This document shows, piece by piece, positions 32,076-38,225 of a stretch of DNA of 38,225 nt (position 1 is the stretch's first letter; each line of letters begins with the position of its first letter). Made by a program: the position numbers and the translations under genes. The DNA is from Clostridia bacterium (GTDB lineage Bacteria; Bacillota; Clostridia; Christensenellales; Borkfalkiaceae): the NCBI GenBank assembly GCA_900771345.1, contig CAAGNQ010000021.1, forward strand, positions 1 through 38,225. The letters run 5' to 3'. The notes under the pieces are model-generated. The model saw nothing but the letters and a program-made list of their open reading frames with translations, had not been told where the DNA came from and did no database searches.

Positions 32076-33395
32076 ATGGGATTATTTTTTGGAACAGACG
32101 GTCTTCGTGGCAAAGTAAACGAGGAGTTAACGCACGACATTGCGTATAAAATAGGCAATGCGTTATCAATTTTAAAGGAAAGCCCAACGATTATTATTGG
32201 GGCAGATACTAGAATTTCAAACACGTATTTAGCATTAGCACTTGCTACTGGCGCAATGAGTGGTGGCGCTAACGTTATTGATATAGGTGTTTGTCCTACA
32301 GCAGGCGTCGCGTATATAACAAAGGAAATTAAAGCTGATTATGGTATCGTTATAAGCGCTTCTCATAATAGTGGCGAATATAATGGAATTAAAGTTTTTG
32401 ACGAGAACGGCTATAAACTTTCAGATAAGGAAGAAGAAAAGATAGAACGCTGTTTTATTCGTAGTAAGGTTAATCCTTTCCCACACATAGGAAGATATAC
32501 TCAGGATTTTAATTTAACTAAGTTGTATAAGAAATTTCTTATTGATTCTAGCGAAAATTCTCTTGAGGGAATGACTATTGTTTTAGACGGTGCTTACGGC
32601 GCGGCGCACAGGATTGCACCTGACGTGTTTAGGAAACTCGGTGCAAACGTTATTGCGGCAAACTGCAATGAGGACGGGCTAAAAATAAACGAAAAATGTG
32701 GAGCGTTATATCCTGAAAATCTTGCTAAGAGAATAGCAAGATATAAAGCAGATATGGGATTTGCGTTTGACGGAGATGCTGATAGGCTTATTGCTGTTGA
32801 CGAAAACGGAGGAATCGTTGACGGGGATAAGATTATTTGTGGCTTAGCAAAATACTTCCAAAAACTAGGAAAACTCAATAAAAACATGGCAGTTGGAACA
32901 AGTCATACTAATATGGCTATTGAAGACGAGTTAAAAAAATCGGGTATTGAACTGCTCAGAACGGACATAGGCGATAAATACGTTTTGGCAAAGCTTAGAG
33001 AAATGGGATTGTCGCTTGGAGGCGAGCAGAGTGGTCACATTATAATTAAAGATTTAGCAACGACTGGTGATGGAATTTTAACGGCTATAACGGTTGCAAA
33101 TATGGTTAAGAATGAGAAAACCACACTGTCAAAAGCATTTGAAATTGAACTTTATCCTCAGACAAACAAGAACGTTGTCGTTCACGATAAACTCAGGATA
33201 ATGAATAATGAGGACCTTTTAAGAGAAATAAGCAAATATAATGCTGAACTTGAAGGAAAGGGCAGAATTATGATAAGAGCGTCAGGGACAGAACCAAAGA
33301 TTAGAGTTATGGTTGAAAGTCGTGATAGTGTGCTAAACGATAAGATTGCCAACGCAATGGTTAACGACATTAAGAGGATAGACGCAGAGGTGTAA
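32076..33395 (+). CDS. glmM: Phosphoglucosamine mutase
   Basis: Converts glucosamine-6-phosphate to glucosamine-1-phosphate for peptidoglycan precursors. The 439-residue protein begins 'FFGTDGLRGKVNEELT', with the phosphoserine loop 'ISASHNS' (Ser96 the expected phospho-Ser; the usual Pro after Asn is Ser here), the metal loop 'DGDADR', the sugar motif 'GEQSGHI' and the phosphate-binding 'RASGTEPKIRVMVE'. AAAGGGG precedes its ATG. Confidence 0.95.
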   Translation: MGLFFGTDGLRGKVNEELTHDIAYKIGNALSILKESPTIIIGADTRISNTYLALALATGAMSGGANVIDIGVCPTAGVAYITKEIKADYGIVISASHNSGEYNGIKVFDENGYKLSDKEEEKIERCFIRSKVNPFPHIGRYTQDFNLTKLYKKFLIDSSENSLEGMTIVLDGAYGAAHRIAPDVFRKLGANVIAANCNEDGLKINEKCGALYPENLAKRIARYKADMGFAFDGDADRLIAVDENGGIVDGDKIICGLAKYFQKLGKLNKNMAVGTSHTNMAIEDELKKSGIELLRTDIGDKYVLAKLREMGLSLGGEQSGHIIIKDLATTGDGILTAITVANMVKNEKTTLSKAFEIELYPQTNKNVVVHDKLRIMNNEDLLREISKYNAELEGKGRIMIRASGTEPKIRVMVESRDSVLNDKIANAMVNDIKRIDAEV

Positions 33396-33410
33396 TATAA
33401 TTAAAAATAA

Positions 33411-33471
33411 AACACATTGATATTGTGGGCGAGAAAGAGCAGACTCGCGTATAATATTGATGTGTTTTTTT
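33411..33471 (+). terminator. Long intrinsic terminator after glmM
   Basis: AACACAT (33411-33417) pairs with ATGTGTT (33460-33466). A TG/TG mismatch follows, then ATATT with AATAT and an inner GCGAG/CTCGC stem with a 10-nt loop. The T-run 33465-33471 follows. The unusually long two-part stem is still a normal terminator arrangement. Confidence 0.85.
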
Positions 33472-33516
33472 GTTGTAAAAAATTTAAAATACCACCATAT
33501 ATGAACTAAAATTATA

Positions 33517-33545
33517 TTTACAAAACAGGAGAATTGTGGTATAAT
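33517..33545 (+). promoter_or_regulatory. Promoter of pncB and following genes
   Basis: TTTACA (33517-33522), a 17-nt spacer and TATAAT (33540-33545). Transcription should start near 33552, only a few bases before the ATG of a short leader ORF at 33555. Confidence 0.83.
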
Positions 33546-33554
33546 TCAAACATA

Positions 33555-33611
33555 ATGGAGGATTATAGAGTTTATTCACTTTTTTTAAACAAACAGATAA
33601 ACTTTAAATGA
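33555..33611 (+). other. Possible 18-codon leader ORF upstream of pncB
   Basis: An ATG at 33555 opens an 18-codon frame (MEDYRVYSLFLNKQINFK) whose TGA overlaps the ATG of pncB (ATGA, 33608-33611). With a predicted transcript start near 33552 it would be nearly leaderless. pncB itself has no usable ribosome site upstream of 33608, so coupling to this ORF is a plausible way of starting it. This is a weak call from arrangement only. Confidence 0.3.
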
Positions 33612-35080
33612 AAAAAATGAAAGGTAGAGAGAGAAATTTAACACTGCTTACAGACTTATATCAGCTTACTATGATGAATGGTTATTTCAATCATCGCCGT
33701 GATGAAGAAATTGCAGTTTTTGACGTTTTTTTTCGTCAAAACGATATGATAACTTATTCGCTTGCGTGTGGATTGGAACAAGTTGTTGACTATATTTTAA
33801 ACCTTAATTTTGGGGAAGAAGAAATTGAATATTTAAAAAGTTTAAACTTGTTCAGTGAAGAATTTTTAGAATATCTTAAGAATTTTAAATTTACGGGTGA
33901 CGTTTATGCTGTGCCTGAGGGTACGGTTGTTTTCCCTGGTGAGCCGATATTAACAGTAAAGGCGCCTATAATCGAGGCACAACTTATTGAAACAGCCATA
34001 CTAAACATGGTGAACTTTCAAACGCTTATTGCAACTAAATCTGCTAAAATTTGTTATGCAGCCAAGGGCGACACGATTATGGAGTTTGGGTTAAGAAGAG
34101 CACAAGCCCCAGATGCAGGAATTTACGGTGCAAGGGCGGCGATAATAGGTGGTTGCAAGGTTACCTCGAACGTTTTGGCAGGCAAAATGTTTAATATACC
34201 CGTTGCTGGAACGCACGCTCACAGTTGGGTTATGAATTTTAAGGATGAATATACTGCATTTATGGAATATGCAAAAATTTATCCTGATGCAACGACGCTA
34301 TTGGTCGACACTTACGACACCTTGAAAAAAGGTGTTCCAAACGCAATCAAGGTTTTCGATTGGCTTAGAGAAAACGGGCACGAGCCGAAGGGGATTAGAC
34401 TTGATTCAGGCGACCTAGCATACCTTTCAAAGAAGGCAAGGGCTATGCTTGACGAGGCTGGATATCCTGATGTTAAAATTTGTGCGTCAGGTGACCTAGA
34501 CGAATATTCTATAAACTCTCTAAAAAATCAAGGCGCGAAGATTGATACTTGGGGAGTGGGTACGAAACTTATAACGAGCGCTGATATGCCTGCGCTTGGT
34601 GGTGTTTATAAACTTGCCGCAATAATAGATAGGAATGGCAAGTTAACGCCGAAAATTAAATTGTCGAATAATGAAGCAAAGATAACAAACCCAGGCTTTA
34701 AGAATATCTATAGGGTTTATGATAAGGCTAGTGGTAAGGCTGAGGCAGACTGCATTTTCTTGAGAAACGAACAGCCGATAGACCAAACAAAACCACTTGT
34801 TCTAACCCACCCAAGCGATAGGTGGAAGAAAACAACCTTTTCAAACTATACCGTTAAGCCATTACAGGTGGATATTATTAAAGGTGGAAAACTTGTTTAC
34901 AAAATGCCTTCGTTAGAGGAGATTATAGAATACACTAAGGGAGAGTTAAACACTTTCTGGGATGAATATAAAAGACTAGATAGACCACATTTATATAAAG
35001 TCGACTTGTCTGACGAATTGTATGATTTAAAAAGAAAAATGCTTGAAGAACTTAGGGGAGACGCTAACAATAACAATTAA
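33608..35080 (+). CDS. pncB: Nicotinate phosphoribosyltransferase
   Basis: Makes nicotinate mononucleotide from nicotinate and PRPP with ATP hydrolysis, in NAD salvage. The 490-residue protein begins with the typical 'LTLLTDLYQLTMMNGYF' near residue 11 and has 'EFGLRRAQ', the phosphorylated-His region 'GTHAHSWV' (His205 expected), 'RLDSGDLAYLSK' and 'GVGTKL'. ATG 33608 is immediately preceded by a stop in frame; ATG 33617 is an alternative. No Shine-Dalgarno is near either. Confidence 0.93.
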   Translation: MKKMKGRERNLTLLTDLYQLTMMNGYFNHRRDEEIAVFDVFFRQNDMITYSLACGLEQVVDYILNLNFGEEEIEYLKSLNLFSEEFLEYLKNFKFTGDVYAVPEGTVVFPGEPILTVKAPIIEAQLIETAILNMVNFQTLIATKSAKICYAAKGDTIMEFGLRRAQAPDAGIYGARAAIIGGCKVTSNVLAGKMFNIPVAGTHAHSWVMNFKDEYTAFMEYAKIYPDATTLLVDTYDTLKKGVPNAIKVFDWLRENGHEPKGIRLDSGDLAYLSKKARAMLDEAGYPDVKICASGDLDEYSINSLKNQGAKIDTWGVGTKLITSADMPALGGVYKLAAIIDRNGKLTPKIKLSNNEAKITNPGFKNIYRVYDKASGKAEADCIFLRNEQPIDQTKPLVLTHPSDRWKKTTFSNYTVKPLQVDIIKGGKLVYKMPSLEEIIEYTKGELNTFWDEYKRLDRPHLYKVDLSDELYDLKRKMLEELRGDANNNN

Positions 35081-35094
35081 GGGGGATTTGAGTT

Positions 35095-35685
35095 TTGGAA
35101 CTCAAAAAAAAGAAGTATAAAAGGAAAGAGGTTGAGAGTTTGCTTTCTGTTTTTAAAATTACGTACGAGGCAAGACTTTCTGAACAAAAAACTATTGTTT
35201 TGGACCTAAATAAAGAAATAGCAACCCTTAAAGCGCAACTTTCAAACTATCAACAAAAAGATAATATTATTGTTTCAACTATGGAAAATGCAACCAAGTC
35301 TGCTCAAAACCTAAAAGAGAGGGCTAGTTTGCAGTATTCTTTAGAGCTTGAACGATTAAAGCAATTTTCTAATCGTTGGCAAAAATATTTAGAAGAATTA
35401 AAAGAAAAATATCCGTTATACGAGCCTATCTCAAAGGCGATTGACATTAATGAAGAGATAAACGCTATAAGTTTGGATCAAGAGCCTAAAGACGCTGTTG
35501 AAAATCTAGACGATAAACTTATTGATATTGAGATGAACAAGCCTTTTAATCCGAAGGTAAAGATTCACGAATACATAGCGGCAACAGGGATAAACGGTTT
35601 TAATATTGAAGAAGTCCTTAATCCCGGAGATTTAGAGTTGGAGGAGTTATGCAAAGAACTTGGGCTAATGGAACCAGAAGAATAG
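35095..35685 (+). CDS. DivIVA-like coiled-coil protein
   Basis: A 196-residue acidic, cytosolic protein. Residues about 10-65 and 80-110 are predicted coiled coil ('EARLSEQKTIVLDLNKEIATLKAQL'-like heptads, abbreviated here), followed by a low-complexity acidic part and a conserved-looking C-terminal 'FNIEEVLNPGDLELEELCKELG'. It starts at TTG 35095, 9 nt behind GGGGG. It has the place held by divIVA-type genes before lspA-rluD-pyrR in Bacillota. The usual DivIVA N-terminal lipid-binding motif is not obvious, so the family call is tentative. Confidence 0.6.
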   Translation: MELKKKKYKRKEVESLLSVFKITYEARLSEQKTIVLDLNKEIATLKAQLSNYQQKDNIIVSTMENATKSAQNLKERASLQYSLELERLKQFSNRWQKYLEELKEKYPLYEPISKAIDINEEINAISLDQEPKDAVENLDDKLIDIEMNKPFNPKVKIHEYIAATGINGFNIEEVLNPGDLELEELCKELGLMEPEE

Positions 35686-36239
35686 TTTCTTGTATCCTTG
35701 GGGTATTAATTATTTTATTACTAATAGCAATAGACCAAGTATCAAAATACTATTTTAAAGATTTGTATCTAGAGAAGGGAACGACTGTTGTTATTAGAAA
35801 TTTCTTCTCGCTTACCTACACGATGAATACGGGTGCCGCGTGGAGTTTTTTGGCAGGAGTATCTTGGGCGCAAACCTTTTTTAAGGTACTTACTATAATT
35901 TCATTAATTCTTTTTATGATGTTTTATGTTTATGCTCTAAAAAAGAACTATAAATGGCTTCAATTTTCTCTCGTTCTTATAATTGCCGGAACGATAGGTA
36001 ACTTTATTGATAGAATTATAATGGGGGGAGTTATTGACTTTTTGTCTTTTACCTTTTGGGGCTGGTCTTTCCCAGTATTTAATTTTGCCGATTGCTGTCT
36101 TAGTGTGGGAGTTGTAATGCTGATTATTCATTATCTATTTTTAGATAAGGATGCAGTTTTTAAGATAAAAAAGAATTCAGATAGTCATTCGAATAACAAC
36201 CAAGAAGAGAGTGAGGAAAATGCGAACGGAGAAGTTTAA
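35649..36239 (+). CDS. lspA: Prolipoprotein signal peptidase
   Basis: A membrane aspartyl protease that removes signal peptides from diacylated prolipoproteins such as PotD here. The 196-residue protein has four membrane segments. The catalytic aspartates are Asp121 in 'GNFIDR' and Asp148 in 'FNFADCC'; the conserved 'NTGAAWS' is at 60-66. The ATG lies 2 nt after GGAGGAG and inside the end of the upstream gene (37-nt overlap). A hydrophilic Asn/Glu-rich tail (about 173-196) is unusual. It overlaps rluD. Confidence 0.95.
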   Translation: MQRTWANGTRRIVSCILGVLIILLLIAIDQVSKYYFKDLYLEKGTTVVIRNFFSLTYTMNTGAAWSFLAGVSWAQTFFKVLTIISLILFMMFYVYALKKNYKWLQFSLVLIIAGTIGNFIDRIIMGGVIDFLSFTFWGWSFPVFNFADCCLSVGVVMLIIHYLFLDKDAVFKIKKNSDSHSNNNQEESEENANGEV

Positions 36240-37116
36240 TATTGAGGAGAGTGGCGCAAGGGTAGACGTTTATCTTTCTTTAAAACTCGAACTTACTCGC
36301 TCACATATTAAAAGACTTTGTGATGAGGGCAACGTTAGTATAAACGAAAAGCCTATTAAGTCAAACAGGATTGTTAAAGAGGGAGAAGTTGTAAAAATCG
36401 TTATACCCGATAACAAAAATCTAGACGCCATTCCCGAAAACATACCAATAAATATAGTGTATCAAGATAATGACCTTGCAATAATAGATAAACCTCAAGG
36501 AATGACCGTACATGCAGGCAACGGAACGAAAGGGCAGACCTTAGTAAATGCTCTTTTATATCATTTGGATAATCTTTCAGGTATAAACGGTGTTATTAGA
36601 CCAGGTATAGTGCATAGGATTGATAAAAACACATCAGGATTGTTAGTTGTTGCTAAAAATGATAAAGCGCACCTTTCTCTTGCCTCGCAGATAGAGAAGA
36701 AAACTTGTAAAAGAAATTATTATGCACTTTTAGAGGGCGTTGTTAAAGAGGATAGTGGCACGATTAGCACTTTTATAGGTCGTAGCAAGAACGATAGAAC
36801 AAAAATGGCTGTTGTTTCATCTGGAAGGAATGCCGTTACTGATTTTAAGGTGATAAAACGGTTTAGCCAGCATACCCTTTGTGAATTCTCATTAAAAACG
36901 GGAAGAACTCATCAGATAAGAGTTCACGCAAAGCATATAGGTCACCCTGTCGTTGGAGATAAAGAGTACGGATATAAAAATCAAAAATTTAAGTTGGACG
37001 GGCAGTTGCTTCACGCGTATAAATTAGAATTTATTCATCCGTCAACTAATAAAAAAGTAAGTTTTAGCAGTCCTCTGCCAGACTACTTTGAAAAAATAAT
37101 TAAGAGTATAAAGTAA
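36220..37116 (+). CDS. rluD: RluD-type 23S rRNA pseudouridine synthase
   Basis: A 298-residue RluA/RluD-family enzyme with an N-terminal S4 RNA-binding domain (about 12-70) and the catalytic motif 'HRIDKNTSGLLVVAK', in which Asp135 is the nucleophile; 'GRTHQIRVH' is near the C-terminus. Start ATG 36220 follows GTGAGG. A GTG at 36211 could add three residues. The gene overlaps lspA by 20 nt and pyrR begins right after its stop. Confidence 0.93.
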   Translation: MRTEKFNIEESGARVDVYLSLKLELTRSHIKRLCDEGNVSINEKPIKSNRIVKEGEVVKIVIPDNKNLDAIPENIPINIVYQDNDLAIIDKPQGMTVHAGNGTKGQTLVNALLYHLDNLSGINGVIRPGIVHRIDKNTSGLLVVAKNDKAHLSLASQIEKKTCKRNYYALLEGVVKEDSGTISTFIGRSKNDRTKMAVVSSGRNAVTDFKVIKRFSQHTLCEFSLKTGRTHQIRVHAKHIGHPVVGDKEYGYKNQKFKLDGQLLHAYKLEFIHPSTNKKVSFSSPLPDYFEKIIKSIK

Positions 37117-37656
37117 ATGCAGATAAAAAAAGTTTTATTAGATTCGCTTGCCGTTCAAAGAGCACTAAAGCGTATTTCGCACGAGATAATAGAAAATAAC
37201 AAAGGCACAAACAACGTTGTGCTGTTAGGCATTGCAAGAGGTGGTATACCTGTTTGCGATATTTTGGCAAATAACATTGAACAAATAGAGGGAATAAAAG
37301 TGCCAGTAGGCAAACTTGATATCACTCTTTATCGTGACGATATTTGTGCAAATATGAATGAGCCGAAAGTGAGTGCTAGCAACGTTAATTTTTCACTTGT
37401 TGGAAAAGACGTTATTTTGTGTGATGACGTTCTTTATACGGGAAGGACAGTTCGTGCAGGCATTGAGGCAGTTCTAAAATACGGAAGGCCAAAATCTATT
37501 CAATTAGCAGTTTTAGTTGATAGAGGGCATAGGGAATTGCCTATAAGGGCAGATTACGTGGGGAAAAACGTCCCAACGTCAAAACAGGAAGAAATTTGCG
37601 TTACCTTTGATGAGGAGCAAGGCCTTCAGGCAATGATATTATCAAATAAATTATAG
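37117..37656 (+). CDS. pyrR: Bifunctional PyrR: pyr attenuation regulator / uracil phosphoribosyltransferase
   Basis: A 179-residue protein with the PRPP loop 'VILCDDVLYTGRT' (99-111), 'GIARGGIPV' and 'LVDRGHRELPIRADYVGKN', diagnostic for PyrR. It binds pyr mRNA leaders in response to UMP and has uracil phosphoribosyltransferase activity. It starts directly after the rluD stop with no ribosome site, so translation is likely coupled. No pyr biosynthetic gene and no PyrR-binding leader are seen in this window. Confidence 0.93.
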   Translation: MQIKKVLLDSLAVQRALKRISHEIIENNKGTNNVVLLGIARGGIPVCDILANNIEQIEGIKVPVGKLDITLYRDDICANMNEPKVSASNVNFSLVGKDVILCDDVLYTGRTVRAGIEAVLKYGRPKSIQLAVLVDRGHRELPIRADYVGKNVPTSKQEEICVTFDEEQGLQAMILSNKL

Positions 37657-37676
37657 ATTAAAGGAAGGAAGAAAAA

Positions 37677-38225
37677 GTGGCAAAGCCGTTAGTTGCAATC
37701 GTAGGTAGACCAAACGTTGGTAAATCAACTTTTTTCAATAAGGTTGTAGGTAAAAAAATTTCAATCGTAGATAATTTTCCAGGAGTAACAAGGGATAGGT
37801 TATATGCTGACGCAGAGTGGTGTGGTCGGTATTTTACTCTTGTTGATACAGGTGGATTAGAATTAAAATCAACTGACGAGATGTGGCGTCATATCCAAAA
37901 GCAGGCAGAGATAGCCATTGAAACGGCTGACGTTATAATTCTATTTACCGACGGCAAGGCAGGGCTTAATGCGTCGGATGAAGACGTTGCAATGAAACTT
38001 AGAAAATCAGGCAAACCCGTCGTTTTAGCAGTTAATAAGTTAGAGAATTATTCGCCCGATAAGTTGTTCGAATTTTATAGTTTAGGTCTTGGAGAACCGT
38101 TTGGTATTTCTGCCGAGCACGGCACGGGGGTAGGCGAACTCTTGGATGAGATTGTAGGCTTATTTAATGACGATGGTGAAAAGGACGAAGATAAATCTAT
38201 TAAACTTGCAGTTGTTGGAAAGCCA
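37677..38225 (+). CDS. der: Ribosome assembly GTPase Der (N-terminal part)
   Basis: A GTG start at 37677 behind AAAGGAAGGAAG opens a frame that runs off the window (183 codons). The first G domain is complete: GRPNVGKST (G1), 'PGVTRDR' (G2), DTGG (G3), and G4 'NKLE', where the usual NKxD has Glu for Asp. After an acidic linker ('DDGEKDEDK') the second G domain begins with 'LAVVGKP' at the window end. Der has two tandem G domains and assists 50S assembly. Confidence 0.93.
   Translation, partial: MAKPLVAIVGRPNVGKSTFFNKVVGKKISIVDNFPGVTRDRLYADAEWCGRYFTLVDTGGLELKSTDEMWRHIQKQAEIAIETADVIILFTDGKAGLNASDEDVAMKLRKSGKPVVLAVNKLENYSPDKLFEFYSLGLGEPFGISAEHGTGVGELLDEIVGLFNDDGEKDEDKSIKLAVVGKP

Overview
The window is an AT-rich chromosomal segment (GC in the high 30s % by eye) from a bacterium of the Bacillota, most like an uncultured, gut-type Clostridia lineage. 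The evidence is the order rplE-rpsN-rpsH-rplF-rplR-rpsE-rpmD-rplO-secY-adk-map-KOW-infA-rpmJ-rpsM-rpsK-rpsD-rpoA-rplQ, zinc-type (four-Cys or Cys3His) versions of uS14, uS4 and bL36, a DivIVA-like/lspA/rluD/pyrR/der cluster, strong TTGACA/TATAAT promoters, and AGGAGG ribosome sites. UGA is a stop codon, because prfB carries the RF2 autoregulatory frameshift. I see no insertion sequence, prophage, CRISPR array or foreign island.

Layout. 1-9606: 3' part of the ribosomal protein/SecY/RpoA superoperon, closed by an intrinsic terminator, with RNA hairpins between rplF-rplR, rpmJ-rpsM and rpsD-rpoA. 9645-11902: ferrous iron uptake (feoA, feoB) and an overlapping 55-codon acidic ORF. 11929-16980: a consensus promoter, a roughly 330-nt structured leader RNA ending in an intrinsic terminator 13 nt before potA, then potABCD for polyamine uptake. 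17021-21658 (minus strand): a heterodimeric ABC exporter and a PflX-type radical SAM protein, tightly overlapped. 21879-29157: metK, comFC, secA, prfB (+1 frameshift), tsaD, a Dabb-domain protein and tRNA-Leu(CAG). 29223-30395: an ion-transporter-superfamily permease. 30472-31140 (minus): MTA/SAH nucleosidase. 31331-33395: a stand-alone GlmU-type acetyltransferase with glmM. 33517 to the end: pncB, a DivIVA-like coiled-coil protein, lspA, rluD, pyrR and the start of der.

How the parts work together. Most of the window is core translation, secretion and envelope biology: ribosome assembly, SecY/SecA translocation, lipoprotein maturation (LspA) and UDP-GlcNAc precursor synthesis (GlmM plus acetyltransferase). 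MetK makes SAM, and the nucleosidase recycles its by-products. PncB feeds NAD and PyrR controls pyrimidine genes.

The most interesting element is the RNA in front of potABCD. It has its own perfect promoter, a closing helix about 200 nt apart in sequence, at least five internal hairpins and a terminator so close to potA that no promoter fits in between. This is the architecture of a transcription-attenuation riboswitch, and I do not recognise its class. Other points worth a second look are a FeoB with a fused Cys-rich tail and an altered G4 motif, a PotD anchored at both ends, a PotA with duplicated C-terminal domains, and the split GlmU.
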